Positions 27,458-37,596 of a stretch of 48,655 nt of DNA are shown here, piece after piece. Both the position numbers and the translations under genes were made by a program. Positions within the stretch are counted from its first letter, which is position 1. The number at the start of each line of letters is the position of its first letter. The stretch comes from Cellulomonadaceae bacterium. Lineage in GTDB: Bacteria; Actinomycetota; Actinomycetes; Actinomycetales; Cellulomonadaceae. The stretch is taken from positions 1 through 48,655 of the forward strand of contig JAIRQO010000035.1 in assembly GCA_031256435.1 (NCBI GenBank), written 5' to 3'. The notes under the pieces were generated by a model. It was given only the letters and a program-made list of their open reading frames with translations. It searched no databases and had not been told where the DNA came from.

Positions 27458-28228
27458 CTACTGGCGTTTGCGGCTGCGGGTGACCGCGAGGGTGGCAATG
27501 CCACCGAAGATCAGGGCCCACACCAGAACGTTCAGGATCAATGCCCACAGGGAATCGTGCGGCCACTCGGCCATGGATGCCACGGTGTTGTCAATGATGG
27601 CGCCGTGCATCTGGGGCCATCGAGCCAACCCGGAAATCCCGTACATCGGCGTGAACCGAGCCACGTTGAGCATGGTGCCGGACAGCGGAACAAAGAGGTT
27701 CCCCAGGAAGGACAGCAACACCAATCCCGCCGTGGCAATGGACACGGCGCTCTCGGACTTGAACAACTGCGCAATGGCCAGGCCAAACAACGCGAACAAC
27801 CCGGAGGTCAGCCACACCAGCAGGAACGAACGAATCCACACACTCGCGCTTCCTTCGGCCCCGGTGAGCGCGCCCGCAATGAACACGGCCCCAGCGGCAA
27901 AGAACGAGTACGTCAGCGCCACGGTCACCTTGGTCACCACAAAGCCCGTGGAGGTCATGGGCGTCAGGGCCAACTGGCGGCCCCACCCTTGAATGCGCTC
28001 AATGGCGGCAATACCGGCAATGGACGTGGTAGCCATCGCGGCGCCGTACACGGCCATGGACACCATCACGTAGAACTGCTCGTTGGCGCTGCCCACCACT
28101 TGGTCACCGCTACCGCCGGTAGACCCGAACACCAAGTACATGATCACGGGCAACCCAATGATGATGGCCGTGTTCCCAATATCTCTGAGTTGCCGCAGCA
28201 GATCGATTCGAAAGTATGTGAAGTTCAT
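27458..28228 (-). CDS. ABC-2 type transporter permease (256 aa)
   Basis: Six-segment membrane subunit of an exporter. Segments are visible from IGLPVIMYLVFGSTGG to LWALILNVLVWALIFGGIATLAV; the middle holds VMVSMAVYGAAMATTSIAGI and GWGRQLALTPMTSTGFVVTKV, the usual ABC-2 pattern of a cytoplasmic coupling helix. Its ATG overlaps the ATPase stop (TGATG), so translation is coupled. Substrate unknown; drug or bacteriocin resistance exporters often have this form. Confidence 0.9.
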   Translation of the reverse strand: MNFTYFRIDLLRQLRDIGNTAIIIGLPVIMYLVFGSTGGSGDQVVGSANEQFYVMVSMAVYGAAMATTSIAGIAAIERIQGWGRQLALTPMTSTGFVVTKVTVALTYSFFAAGAVFIAGALTGAEGSASVWIRSFLLVWLTSGLFALFGLAIAQLFKSESAVSIATAGLVLLSFLGNLFVPLSGTMLNVARFTPMYGISGLARWPQMHGAIIDNTVASMAEWPHDSLWALILNVLVWALIFGGIATLAVTRSRKRQ

Positions 28229-29226
28229 CAGTGGGCCTCCTGGCCTTGAGTCAGGGCAAAGAATGCGGATTCCAGGGACGGCGAGGACACTTCCAGTTCG
28301 CTCGCACCCAGGTCCGTCAAGAGCAGGCGGGCCACGGCGTCCGAGGCGGAACCCTCAACAATGACGCGGTCCCCTTCCATCCGGACCTCGCGCACGCCGT
28401 CCACAGCGGCAATCCGGCTTGTGGCTTCCGTGTACGACGAGCCAGCATCGGCACCGTCAACACCGGCACCGTCAACATCGGCACCGTCAGCACCAGCACC
28501 AGAACCGGGCAATGTGGCAGACACCACGCGGTCCCCTACCAGGGTGCGCAACTCGTCCGTGGGACGGTCAGCACGAATCTTCCCGCCATCAACCAACACC
28601 GTCCGAGGTGCGAATTCCTGCGCCTCTTCCAGGTAGTGCGTGGCAAAGATAATGGTTTTACCCTGGCTGGCTTCCTGGCGCATGGTGCCCCAGAATTCGC
28701 GACGCGCTCCAGCGTCCATCCCGGCCGTCGGTTCGTCGAGCACAAGAATCTCAGGCTGAGGCAACAGCGCCAACGCAAACTTGAGCCGCTGCTGCTCTCC
28801 GCCGGAACACAACTGCGTTTTCCGGTCCTTGATCTCAGTCAACCCGGTGCGCTCAATGACATCGTTCACGCGTTCGGGCACCTTGTGCAGGCCGGCAATG
28901 AGTTTCACGGTTTCTTCCACAGTCAGGCCGTGGAGCAGTCCGCCGGTCTGGAGAACGGCGGACACGTGTCCGTGGGAGACTGCTTTGCGTGGCGAGGTGC
29001 CCAGCACTTCCACCGTGCCCTGGGTGGGTTCGGTGAAGCCGAGCACCATGTCCAAGGTGGTGGTTTTCCCTGCTCCGTTGGGGCCAAGGAACGCCACAAT
29101 CTCGCCCGCGTTGATGGTGACGTCAATCCCATCAACGGCCTTCACTACTCCGCTGCCTGAGCGGGACGCGAACTCCTTGTGGAGGTCCGTCAGTTTGATT
29201 GCCGGTGTATTCACCCCGGTATCCAA
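28228..29226 (-). CDS. ABC-2 transporter ATP-binding protein, DrrA-like (332 aa)
   Basis: Walker A GPNGAGKTT is near residues 49-57, with signature CSGGEQQRLKFALAL, Walker B ILVLDEPTAGMD and H-loop ATHYLEEAQEFA. The C-terminal domain with ATSRIAAVDGVREVRMEGDRV is typical of DrrA-like ATPases. In it, a GA(D/V)DGA stretch near residue 240-260 is encoded by a 15-bp tandem repeat at 28451-28495. The start is TTG 29226 or in-frame GTG 29214; neither has a good ribosome site. It lies 20 nt after acnA on the same strand, so it may be read from the acnA transcript. Confidence 0.9.
   Translation of the reverse strand: MDTGVNTPAIKLTDLHKEFASRSGSGVVKAVDGIDVTINAGEIVAFLGPNGAGKTTTLDMVLGFTEPTQGTVEVLGTSPRKAVSHGHVSAVLQTGGLLHGLTVEETVKLIAGLHKVPERVNDVIERTGLTEIKDRKTQLCSGGEQQRLKFALALLPQPEILVLDEPTAGMDAGARREFWGTMRQEASQGKTIIFATHYLEEAQEFAPRTVLVDGGKIRADRPTDELRTLVGDRVVSATLPGSGAGADGADVDGAGVDGADAGSSYTEATSRIAAVDGVREVRMEGDRVIVEGSASDAVARLLLTDLGASELEVSSPSLESAFFALTQGQEAH
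28451..28495. repeat. 15-bp in-frame minisatellite in the ABC-2 ATPase gene
   Basis: Three units of GCACCGTCAACACCG type, with a partial fourth. It keeps the frame and inserts a Gly/Ala/Asp-rich loop in the C-terminal domain. Confidence 0.8.
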
Positions 29227-29246
29227 CCGCGCCGCAGGGCCTCAGA

Positions 29247-32039
29247 TCAAATCAGCGACCTCAAAACGTACTGCAGGATGCCACCGTTACGGTAGTAATC
29301 GGCCTCGCCGGGGGTGTCGATGCGAACCGTCGCGTCAAACGTGGTGACGCTGCCGTCCTCTGCGGTGGCCACCACCTGCACCGTTTCCGGCGTGATGCCG
29401 TCATTGAGTGCGGTGACGCCGGTGATGGTGAACACCTCGGTCCCGTCCAAGCCCAGCGAGCGCGCCGTACTCCCCTGCGGGAATTGCAACGGCAGCACGC
29501 CCATGCCGATGAGGTTGCTCCGGTGAATCCGTTCAAAACTTTCGACGATGACGGCGCGAACGCCCAGCAGTGCCGTGCCTTTTGCCGCCCAATCGCGCGA
29601 CGATCCACTGCCGTACTCTTTCCCGCCAAGAACCACCAACGGGGTGCCGTCACCGGAAGCGTAGTTCTGGGCGGCGTCATAGATGGAAGCCACCTCGCCC
29701 GTGGTGAAGTCACGAGTGAACCCGCCTTCCACCCCGGCTCCGTTGTTTTCACTGCTCAGCAACAGGTTACGCAGGCGGATGTTGGCAAACGTTCCTCGAA
29801 TCATGACCTCGTGGTTGCCGCGGCGTGACCCGTAGGAGTTAAAGTCCTTGCGCTCCACGCCGTGCTCCGCCAAGTAGCATCCTGCCGGGGAATCAGGCTT
29901 GATGGCCCCGGCTGGGGAGATGTGGTCCGTGGTCACGGAATCCCCGAGTAACGCGAGCACGCGCGCGCCGGAAATGTCCGTCACGGCCTCCGGGTCACGG
30001 GTCATTCCGTCAAAGTACGGAGGTTTGCGCACGTAGGTGGACGCGGGATCCCACGTGAACGTGGTGCCTTCAGGGACGTCCAGGGCACGCCATTGCTCGT
30101 CGCCCGCAAACACGTCCGCGTAATCGGACACAAACATGTCACGGTCAATGCTCGCGTCAATGCATTCCTGCACCTCAGCAGCACTCGGCCAGATGTCCTT
30201 GAGGAACACCGGGGCACCATCGGCGTCAAAGCCCAACGGCTCCACGTCAAAATCAAAGTCCATGGTTCCTGCCAGGGCGTAGGCAATCACTAACGGCGGA
30301 GACGCCAAGTAGTTCATGGTGACGTCCGGGTTGATGCGCCCTTCAAAGTTGCGGTTCCCGCTGAGTACGGCGGCCACGGAGAGCCCGTGCGTGTGGACGG
30401 CGGCGCTGATTTCCTCGGCCAGCGGTCCGGAGTTCCCAATGCACGTGGCGCAGCCGTAGCCCACCAGGTGGAACCCGAGGGCTTCAAGGTCCGGCCACAA
30501 GCCGGCCTTCTGGTAGTAACTGGTCACCACTTGCGAGCCTGGCGCCATGGAGGTTTTCACCCACGGCTTGGGCGTGAGACCGCGCTCGTGCGCTTTGCGT
30601 GCCAGCAGCCCTGCCGCGAGCATCACGGACGGGTTGGAGGTGTTGGTGCAGGAGGTGATGGACGCAATCACCACGTGGCCGTGGTCCAGGGTCATCCGGC
30701 TACCGTCAGCAGTGGTGATGCTGGTGACTTTCTGCGGGCGGCGGTGTTCGGTGTTCTGCGAGACGGCGGGGGAATCCGAGGCGGGGAAGGATTCGTCGCC
30801 CGCTTCGTCGATGCCCTCCAATGCCCTGCGACGGAAGGGGGCGGCCTCCTCCTCGGACACGTAATTCAGCACGTCACGTTCAAACACGTCCCGCGCACTG
30901 GCCAACTCGATCCGATCCTGCGGACGCTTAGGACCGGCAATGGACGGCACCACCGTGGAGAGGTCCAGTTCCAGGTATTCACTGAATTGCGGCTCGGAGT
31001 CCGGGTCATGCCACAAGCCCTGCGCCTTGGCGTACGCCTCCACCAGGGCTACCTGGTCATCGCTCCTGCCGGTGAGACGGAGATACTCGAGCGTGACATC
31101 GTCGATGGGGAAAATGGCAGCGGTGGAGCCGAACTCGGGGCTCATATTGCCAATGGTGGCGCGGTTGGCGAGCGGCACGGCGGCCACCCCAGCCCCGTAG
31201 AATTCCACAAACTTGCCCACCACGCCGTGGCGGCGGAGTTGTTGCGTGATGGTGAGCACCACGTCCGTGGCAGTGACGCCGGTGGGGATATCGCCCGTGA
31301 GTTTGAAGCCCACCACGCGAGGAATCAGCATGGATACGGGTTGCCCCAACATGGCCGCTTCGGCTTCAATGCCGCCCACGCCCCAGCCGAGCACGCCCAG
31401 ACCGTTGACCATGGTGGTGTGCGAGTCCGTGCCCACGCAGGAATCCGGATACGCGCGCAGGGCGCCGTCCACGGTGCGCGTCATGACAATGCGGGCAAGG
31501 TATTCGATGTTGACCTGGTGGACGATGCCCGTACCGGGTGGCACCACCTTGAACTCGTCAAAAGCGGATTGGCCCCACCGTAGGAACTGGTACCGCTCGC
31601 CGTTGCGCTGATACTCAAACTCCACGTTGCGTTGCGGGGCGTCACCGCAGCCTGCCACGTCAATTTGGACCGAGTGGTCAATGACCATTTCGGCGGGCGC
31701 GAGGGGGTTGACGCGCTGGGGGTCGCCTCCCAAGTCCGTGACGGCCTCGCGCATGGTGGCCAGGTCTACCACGCACGGAACGCCCGTGAAGTCCTGCATG
31801 AGCACGCGGGCGGGGGTGAACTGGATCTCGGTATCGGGCTGGGCGGAGGGGTCCCAGGCGGCCAAGGCTCGGATGTGATCGGCTGTGATATTGGCGCCGT
31901 CCTCGGTGCGCAGGAGGTTTTCGGCCAGGACCTTCAGGGAATACGGAAGGCGCTGCGTGCCGGGCACCGCGTCCAGGCGGAAAATTTCATAGTCCTGGCC
32001 ATTGACGCTCAGGGTGGATTGGGAGCCGAAAGTGTTCAC
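29247..32039 (-). CDS. acnA: Aconitate hydratase A (930 aa)
   Basis: Interconverts citrate and isocitrate in the TCA cycle using a 4Fe-4S cluster. The ligand cysteines lie in [19 protein letters not shown] and [19 protein letters not shown]. Further motifs are [20 protein letters not shown], and the C-terminal swivel domain [16 protein letters not shown], which holds the substrate-binding serine. Length is as expected for AcnA/IRP1-type enzymes. GTG 32039 is preferred because GGGGAG lies 8 nt upstream; the GTG at 32048 abuts it too closely. A 32-bp sequence is duplicated upstream, at 32129-32222. Confidence 0.96.
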   Translation of the reverse strand: MNTFGSQSTLSVNGQDYEIFRLDAVPGTQRLPYSLKVLAENLLRTEDGANITADHIRALAAWDPSAQPDTEIQFTPARVLMQDFTGVPCVVDLATMREAVTDLGGDPQRVNPLAPAEMVIDHSVQIDVAGCGDAPQRNVEFEYQRNGERYQFLRWGQSAFDEFKVVPPGTGIVHQVNIEYLARIVMTRTVDGALRAYPDSCVGTDSHTTMVNGLGVLGWGVGGIEAEAAMLGQPVSMLIPRVVGFKLTGDIPTGVTATDVVLTITQQLRRHGVVGKFVEFYGAGVAAVPLANRATIGNMSPEFGSTAAIFPIDDVTLEYLRLTGRSDDQVALVEAYAKAQGLWHDPDSEPQFSEYLELDLSTVVPSIAGPKRPQDRIELASARDVFERDVLNYVSEEEAAPFRRRALEGIDEAGDESFPASDSPAVSQNTEHRRPQKVTSITTADGSRMTLDHGHVVIASITSCTNTSNPSVMLAAGLLARKAHERGLTPKPWVKTSMAPGSQVVTSYYQKAGLWPDLEALGFHLVGYGCATCIGNSGPLAEEISAAVHTHGLSVAAVLSGNRNFEGRINPDVTMNYLASPPLVIAYALAGTMDFDFDVEPLGFDADGAPVFLKDIWPSAAEVQECIDASIDRDMFVSDYADVFAGDEQWRALDVPEGTTFTWDPASTYVRKPPYFDGMTRDPEAVTDISGARVLALLGDSVTTDHISPAGAIKPDSPAGCYLAEHGVERKDFNSYGSRRGNHEVMIRGTFANIRLRNLLLSSENNGAGVEGGFTRDFTTGEVASIYDAAQNYASGDGTPLVVLGGKEYGSGSSRDWAAKGTALLGVRAVIVESFERIHRSNLIGMGVLPLQFPQGSTARSLGLDGTEVFTITGVTALNDGITPETVQVVATAEDGSVTTFDATVRIDTPGEADYYRNGGILQYVLRSLI

Positions 32040-32128
32040 GCTGGTCACTCCCCTAGCCTACGGGGTGGTGGGTGCTGGTGCGGTGGTAACACCGCGCGGA
32101 CGGTCAGCAACAGGGCGGGGACGCGGGC

Positions 32129-32222
32129 GCAGGAATCGCCGTTGTGCTTCCAAACTGCGCTCGTACAGGCCCCATCGTCGTCGAAAGGCCGCAGAAATCG
32201 CCGTTGTGCTTCCAAACTGCGC
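32129..32222. repeat. 32-bp direct duplication upstream of acnA
   Basis: GCAGRAATCGCCGTTGTGCT continuing TCCAAACTGCGC occurs at 32129-32160 and 32191-32222 with 31 of 32 positions identical. It lies 90-183 nt upstream of the acnA start. It may be a duplicated operator or a dispersed repeat. The rest of 32040-32265 shows no gene. Confidence 0.85.
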
Positions 32223-32265
32223 GTGGCCATGCCCTTGAGTGGCCTCTGACCCAACGCACACAGAA

Positions 32266-32290
32266 ACGGCCCCCACCATGTGGAGGCCGT
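32266..32290 (-). terminator. Intrinsic terminator after the sugar MFS gene
   Basis: ACGGCC...GGCCGT stem with inner CCAC/GTGG pairing; on the minus strand it is followed by TTTCTGTG. It lies 25 nt past the stop. Confidence 0.75.
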
Positions 32291-32314
32291 CTCTGATGAA
32301 GTGCTGGCGAGAGC

Positions 32315-33775
32315 TTAGTGCTCTTCCATCTCCTCAAGTTGCTTGCCCTTGGTCTCGCGGACCATGAACAGAACAAACACGAAGGACAGTGCAGCGAAGA
32401 TTGCGTACAGCAGGTTAGGAACCGAGGCGCCCCACGCCGAGAGCATCGGCGGGAAGGTCACGGTGATGAGGAAGTTGGCTACCCACTGGAAGGCTGCGGC
32501 CAAGCCGATGGCGGCGGCACGGATGCGGTTGGGGAACATTTCACCAAGGAGAACCCAAACCACGGGGCCCCAGGTGGCTCCGAAGAACACCACAAACAGG
32601 TTGGCGCAGATCAGAGCGGTGACGCCCCAGGCGCCTCCCAGGGTGATGTTATCGCCAGTGCCGGTGGAGTGGGTGAACGCCAAGGCCATCATGCCGAGGG
32701 TGACGGCCATGCCCGCAGAACCGATGAGCAGCAGCGGCTTACGGCCAATCTTGTCAACCAGAGCGATAGCAATGAAGGTGACCACAACGTTGGTGATGGA
32801 GGTCAAGGTAGACACGGTGAATGCCTGTGCTTCTCCGAATCCCACGGCCTTCCACAGGATGGTGGAGTAGTAGAAGATGACGTTGATACCAACAAACTGT
32901 TGGAACACGGACAGGGCAATACCAATCCATACAATCTTGCGCAGACCCAGGAAGCCCTTCTTGCCGGGGCGGGTTTCCTTCAGCACGTTGCCTTCAGCAG
33001 CAAGAGCCTTGTCAGATTCAATGGTGTTTTCAATGTCAGCGAGGCGCTGGTCCACGTCCTCGTCCGGGCCGAGCACGGAGGCCAACACGGACTTGGCTTC
33101 GGCGGACTTGCCGTTGGCCACCAGGAACCGGGGAGATTCCGGCATACGCAACGCGAGGATGCCGTATACGGCAGCAGGAATGATGCAGACAAGGAACATC
33201 CAACGCCAGGCAGGCCAACCGAGGATTTCACCAGCGGCAATGGGGACGCCTTCGCCTACGGCGCCAGCGTTGTGAGCAAAGAGTTGGTCAGAAAGCAGCG
33301 CGGCAAAGATACCCACGGTGATGGCGAGTTGCTGGAGCGAGCCGAGCCGACCACGCATCCTGGCGGGGGCGATTTCTGCAATGTACGCGGGAGCGATGAC
33401 CGAGGCAATACCAATACCGATACCAGCAAGGAACCGGAACACACCCAGGGACACAGCGTTCCACGCGAAGGCGGACAGCAACGAGGAAACAAAGAAGATG
33501 ATGGCACCAGAGACCATCACCTTGATGCGGCCCCACTTGTCAGCCCAGCGGCCACCCGCCCAGGCACCAAGCGCACAACCGAGTAGAGCAATGGCAACAA
33601 CAAAGCCGGTGGTGGCGGCACTGATGTTGAATTTGTTCTCAACGGCAGCAACGGCACCGTTGATCACAGACGAGTCAAAACCGAACAAGAAGCCACCCAC
33701 GGCGGCGGAGACGGCAAGACCAATGGCCTTCTTATTGGCGGCAGAAGCGGCCGCTGATGTTGTGGTATCGGACAT
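32315..33775 (-). CDS. Sugar:proton symporter, MFS sugar porter family (486 aa)
   Basis: Twelve-segment transporter for a hexose or pentose. Family signatures are GFLFGFDSSVINGA in TM1, GGRWADKWGR in the TM2-3 loop, RFLAGIGIGIASVIAPAYIAE, PESPRFL after TM6, and VRETKGKQLEEMEE at the C-terminus. These match the XylE/GlcP/IolT group; xylose, glucose, galactose and inositol are all possible. GAAGG lies immediately before the ATG, and a TAGATA box lies about 30 nt upstream. The upstream gap contains a direct repeat of the type TCCCACAATGTCTGAT / TCCCCACATTGCCTGAT (33840-33895), a possible operator pair. Confidence 0.94.
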   Translation of the reverse strand: MSDTTTSAAASAANKKAIGLAVSAAVGGFLFGFDSSVINGAVAAVENKFNISAATTGFVVAIALLGCALGAWAGGRWADKWGRIKVMVSGAIIFFVSSLLSAFAWNAVSLGVFRFLAGIGIGIASVIAPAYIAEIAPARMRGRLGSLQQLAITVGIFAALLSDQLFAHNAGAVGEGVPIAAGEILGWPAWRWMFLVCIIPAAVYGILALRMPESPRFLVANGKSAEAKSVLASVLGPDEDVDQRLADIENTIESDKALAAEGNVLKETRPGKKGFLGLRKIVWIGIALSVFQQFVGINVIFYYSTILWKAVGFGEAQAFTVSTLTSITNVVVTFIAIALVDKIGRKPLLLIGSAGMAVTLGMMALAFTHSTGTGDNITLGGAWGVTALICANLFVVFFGATWGPVVWVLLGEMFPNRIRAAAIGLAAAFQWVANFLITVTFPPMLSAWGASVPNLLYAIFAALSFVFVLFMVRETKGKQLEEMEEH

Positions 33776-33839
33776 ACCTTCATTGTGCGCCCGTATGCGG
33801 ATATCTACCCTTCATCGGGCGGTAAAGCGCCACGGGAAT

Positions 33840-33895
33840 CAGGCAATGTGGGGAAGGTCACATCGGCATAAATCAGACATTGTGGGAGGTTCTCC
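33840..33895 (-). promoter_or_regulatory. Direct repeat upstream of the sugar MFS gene
   Basis: Two imperfect direct copies of TCCC(C)ACAWTGYCTGAT, about 35 bp apart, lie some 65-120 nt upstream of the transporter start. The spacing and position fit a regulator binding site, but the regulator is unknown. Confidence 0.4.
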
Positions 33896-33927
33896 CCTGG
33901 TTGTGTCTGAGGAGACCTTCGGCGGGA

Positions 33928-35340
33928 TCAGAAGTTGATCATATGCCCGACGATTCCGTGGATCGCTTCCTGGATTGCCTCGGACAATGTGGGGTGCGTG
34001 TGAACATTGCGGGCAATCTCTTCCGCCGTGAGATCCCACTTGGCGGCGAGCGTGAGTTCCGGAAGCATCTCGGACACATCCGGGCCAATCATGTGAGCGC
34101 CCAGAAGTTCCTTGTACTGCGCGTCAGCCACAATCTTGACAAAGCCGGTGGTCTCCCCCAGGCCGTGGGCCTTACCGTTGGCCATGAACGGGAAGGAGGA
34201 CACCGTGATCTCACGTCCTTCTTCTGCGGCCTTGGCTCGTGCTTGGGCTTCGGTGTACCCAAAGGACGCAATTTGCGGCGAGCAGAACGTGGCACGCGGC
34301 ATCATCATGTAGTCACCCAGGGGCATGGTTTCGGCGCCGGCAATAGTCTCGGCGGCCACCACGGCCTGCGCTTCGGCCACGTGGGCGAGCATGAGTTTTG
34401 CGGTGACGTCACCAATGGCGTACACACCATCCACGTTGGTGCGCATGAAATCGTCGATGGCAATGGCGCCGCGCTCGGTGAGCGCTACGCCGGTGTTCTC
34501 TAGCCCGTAGCCGCTGACATTGGGGGCAAATCCCACGGCGGAGAGCACGCGGTCCACGGTGATTTCCCCGGTGGCATCGCCCTGGGCTGCCTTGTAGGTG
34601 ACGCGGACATCGCTGCCCCGATCCTCCACAGTCTGCACTGCGGTGGAGGTCAGAAGGGTGACTCCGAGTTTCTTGTACGCCTTGGCAATCTCCGCAGAGA
34701 CGGCCTCATCCTCATTGGGCAGGGCTCGCGGGGCATACTCAATGATCGTGACGTTCACGCCGTAAGCGTTGAGTACGTAGCCGAACTCCATACCAATGGC
34801 ACCAGCACCAATGATGGCAATGGACCTGGGGAGATCACGGTTCATGATCTGCTTCTCATACGTGACCACGTTGTCTGAGAGCGTCACGCCGGGCAGGAGG
34901 CGCACCTGGGAGCCGGTGGCAATGATCACGTTATCCGCCGTGACGGTTTCCTCCCCGCCGTTATTGAGGGCCACCTTGATGGTCTTTGCGTCAATGAAGG
35001 TTCCGCGGCCATCAAACTCCGTGATCTTGTTCTTCTTCATCAAGAAATGGACGCCCTTCATGCGCCCTTCGGCCACCACACGCGAGCGATCCCAGCACTT
35101 GCCAAAATCAAAGGTGGCGTCACCGGAGATCCCAAACAGGTCCTTGTCATGGGTGAAAATGTTGGCCAACTCCGCGTTACGCAGAAGCGCCTTGGAGGGG
35201 ATACAGCCCACGTTCAGGCACACGCCACCCCAGTACTTCTCCTCGATGATGGCCACGGACTTCCCGAGTTGCGCCGCTCGGATTGCAGCCACGTATCCGC
35301 CGGGTCCTGCGCCAAGTAATACCACATCAAAGTGAGCCAT
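33928..35340 (-). CDS. lpdA: Dihydrolipoamide dehydrogenase (470 aa)
   Basis: Flavoprotein that reoxidises lipoamide in pyruvate and 2-oxoglutarate dehydrogenase or the glycine cleavage system. The FAD motif is [20 protein letters not shown], the redox disulfide Cys41-x4-Cys46 ([16 protein letters not shown]), the NAD motif [14 protein letters not shown], and the C-terminal interface has the catalytic His-Glu pair in [13 protein letters not shown]. Full family length. It stands alone here, without E1 or E2 genes. TACAGT lies 6 nt before the ATG, so the transcript is probably leaderless. Confidence 0.96.
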   Translation of the reverse strand: MAHFDVVLLGAGPGGYVAAIRAAQLGKSVAIIEEKYWGGVCLNVGCIPSKALLRNAELANIFTHDKDLFGISGDATFDFGKCWDRSRVVAEGRMKGVHFLMKKNKITEFDGRGTFIDAKTIKVALNNGGEETVTADNVIIATGSQVRLLPGVTLSDNVVTYEKQIMNRDLPRSIAIIGAGAIGMEFGYVLNAYGVNVTIIEYAPRALPNEDEAVSAEIAKAYKKLGVTLLTSTAVQTVEDRGSDVRVTYKAAQGDATGEITVDRVLSAVGFAPNVSGYGLENTGVALTERGAIAIDDFMRTNVDGVYAIGDVTAKLMLAHVAEAQAVVAAETIAGAETMPLGDYMMMPRATFCSPQIASFGYTEAQARAKAAEEGREITVSSFPFMANGKAHGLGETTGFVKIVADAQYKELLGAHMIGPDVSEMLPELTLAAKWDLTAEEIARNVHTHPTLSEAIQEAIHGIVGHMINF

Positions 35341-35346
35341 GTTCCC

Positions 35347-35352
35347 ACTGTA
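35347..35352 (-). promoter_or_regulatory. -10 box of lpdA (leaderless type)
   Basis: TACAGT on the minus strand, separated from the ATG by exactly 6 nt (GGGAAC). No clear -35. Confidence 0.5.
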
Positions 35353-35592
35353 TTGAATACTGAGTGGAGTGTGTGGGGTGTTGGGGTTTTTGGTCAGGAT
35401 TGCCTGGTGTGGGTCTGTGGATCAGGCTGAGGTCCTGACGATCAGGCTGGGTCACTGGCTCGCGCACAGGCTAGGGCGCTGGCTCGCGCGCAGGCTGGGC
35501 ACCAGGGGCGTTGAACCGCTCCACTGACCCGACTGTCCCTCGTCGGACATGAAACGATCACGGGATACCTCGGAGATTTGGTCTGCCCAAGG

Positions 35593-35620
35593 CCGCAGAC
35601 TAGTCTGTGGTTTTCGTTCT
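35593..35620 (+). terminator. Terminator-like hairpin in the exporter leader
   Basis: CCGCAGAC (35593-35600) pairs with GTCTGTGG (35603-35610) and is followed by TTTTCGTTCTTTCT. It lies on the plus strand between divergent lpdA and the exporter, with no plus-strand gene before it. So it may be an attenuator or the end of a small RNA. Degenerate repeats (CTGGCTCGCGC, ATCAGGCTG) occupy 35430-35510; the rest of 35341-35727 shows no gene. Confidence 0.5.
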
Positions 35621-35727
35621 TTCTCTAGCGCTGGGGGTCTCCACGCTCCCCGCGTGATTTCATATCCTGACCCTGGTTTATGGTTCACCATGACAGGCTC
35701 AACCCTCTCTACCGATTGGACATCACT

Positions 35728-37596
35728 GTGTTGTGGACGCTCATGGTGCGCTACTTGCGCCCCTACCGCTGGCTGTTGCTGGGGGTGCTGGTTTTCCAGT
35801 TCCTAGCCGCGCTCGGCATGCTCTACCTCCCGCACCTCAACGCGCGCATCATTGACCAAGGTGTGTCCACCGGAGACACCGGGTACATCTGGCGCACGGG
35901 TGGGTTCATGCTGGGTATTTCCCTCCTCCAAATCCTGTCCGCCGTTGTGGCCACGTGGTTTGCTGCTCGGGCGTCCATGGCGATGGGTCGTGATCTGCGC
36001 AATGACGTGTACGAGCGTGTGTCCGGGTTCTCCGAGCGTGAGGTCTCCCAATTTGGGGCAGGATCACTCATCACCCGCAACACCAATGACATTCAACAGA
36101 TCCAGATGATGGCCATGATGGGTTCGACGATGCTCATCAACGCTCCCATGATGGCCATTGGTGGCATCATCATGGCATTGCGTCAGGACGTGAATCTGTC
36201 CTGGATCATTGGCGTGGTAGTGCCCACGTTGATTGTGATGGCTTTGATCATCGTGTCCCGCATGCTGCCTCTCTTCCGCAGTTTCCAAACCAAATTGGAC
36301 ACTGTCAACTTGATCATGCGCGAACAACTGACGGGAGTACGCGTGGTGCGTGCCTTTGTTCGCGAGAACATTGAGGCGGCACGATTCCGCTCGGCCAACA
36401 CGGACATCATGGTGGTGGGCAGGAAGATCGGTTCGCTGTTTGTGATTCTGTTCCCGCTGGTCACCATTGTGATGAACCTGGCCATGCTGGCCGTGTTGTG
36501 GTTTGGCGCTATCCAGGTGGATCACGGGAACGTGCAGATTGGAACGCTGATGGCGTTCATGCAGTACGTGGCCCAAATCATGTCCGGGATTGTGATGGCC
36601 TCCTTCATGATGATTTCCATCCCCCGCGCTTCGGTGTCCGCCGAGCGTGTGGGTGAGGTGCTTGATTCCGAGTCCACCCTGGCGGAGCCTGCTGAGCCCG
36701 TCACCGAGCTGGTAGAACCGGGTTCCGTGGCCATGGATGATGTGACCTTCACCTTCCCCGGTGCGGAAGCGCCCGTGCTGCGCAACATCACCTTCACGGC
36801 CAAGCCGGGCCAAACCGTGGCCATTGTGGGGTCCACCGGTGCAGGGAAAACCACCATGCTGAACCTGATTGCCCGCATGTTTGACCCCACCTCCGGGTCA
36901 GTGCGCGTGGGTGATGTGGATGCTCGCGAGTTGAACTTGGAGACGCTGTGGGCGGACTTGGGTTTGGTTCCACAACGCCCATTCCTCTTCTCTGGCACCG
37001 TGGGCTTTAACGTCCGCCTCGGTAAGGAGGATGCCTCCGACGAGGACGTATGGAAGGCCCTGGAAATTGCGCAGGCTGACGGCTTTGTGCGTGACATGAA
37101 CGGGCAGTTGGAAGCACGCATCTCCCAGGGCGGCACCACCGTGTCCGGTGGGCAACGTCAACGTTTGGCCATTGCTCGTGCCGTGCTGAGGCGCCCGCCC
37201 GTACTGTTGCTGGATGACTCGTTCAGCGCGTTGGACGTGGCCACGGATGCACGCCTGCGTGCCGCACTCTGGAAAGAGATTCCCGAGGTCACCAAGATAG
37301 TGGTGGCCCAGCGTGTGTCGTCGATCATGGACGCTGACGCCATCCTGGTGCTGAATGACGGGCGCCTGGTCGGCAACGGCACGCATGCCGAGTTGATGAC
37401 CAGTTGCCAAACGTACCGAGAAATTGTGGATTCGCAGTTTGGGTCCGATGACGAGGCGGCGGTGACTGGATCGCTCAGCGTGGTGGGATCACCGCGTGGG
37501 GCGGACGCTGACGCTGCTGCGGAATTGAACACTGATGGTGCAGGCGCGGACCCGATGGCCGTGGATGAGATGAACGTGACGGAGGTGACCCGATGA
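35728..37596 (+). CDS. Heterodimeric ABC exporter subunit with degenerate ATP site (622 aa)
   Basis: Six membrane segments (about 20-290) followed by an ATPase domain. Walker A is GSTGAGKTT near 367, the signature VSGGQRQRLAIARAV near 472. Walker B is LLLDDSFSALD, where Asp497 replaces the catalytic Glu. This marks the non-hydrolysing site of TM287/288- and LmrCD-type heterodimers. The next gene is its partner and overlaps as ATGA. A roughly 45-residue acidic/Ala tail follows the ATPase. Start GTG 35728 is chosen because relatives begin at VLW.L..RYLRPYRWLL; a 16-codon longer reading from ATG 35680 is open. Likely a multidrug or lipid exporter. Confidence 0.93.
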   Translation: MLWTLMVRYLRPYRWLLLGVLVFQFLAALGMLYLPHLNARIIDQGVSTGDTGYIWRTGGFMLGISLLQILSAVVATWFAARASMAMGRDLRNDVYERVSGFSEREVSQFGAGSLITRNTNDIQQIQMMAMMGSTMLINAPMMAIGGIIMALRQDVNLSWIIGVVVPTLIVMALIIVSRMLPLFRSFQTKLDTVNLIMREQLTGVRVVRAFVRENIEAARFRSANTDIMVVGRKIGSLFVILFPLVTIVMNLAMLAVLWFGAIQVDHGNVQIGTLMAFMQYVAQIMSGIVMASFMMISIPRASVSAERVGEVLDSESTLAEPAEPVTELVEPGSVAMDDVTFTFPGAEAPVLRNITFTAKPGQTVAIVGSTGAGKTTMLNLIARMFDPTSGSVRVGDVDARELNLETLWADLGLVPQRPFLFSGTVGFNVRLGKEDASDEDVWKALEIAQADGFVRDMNGQLEARISQGGTTVSGGQRQRLAIARAVLRRPPVLLLDDSFSALDVATDARLRAALWKEIPEVTKIVVAQRVSSIMDADAILVLNDGRLVGNGTHAELMTSCQTYREIVDSQFGSDDEAAVTGSLSVVGSPRGADADAAAELNTDGAGADPMAVDEMNVTEVTR

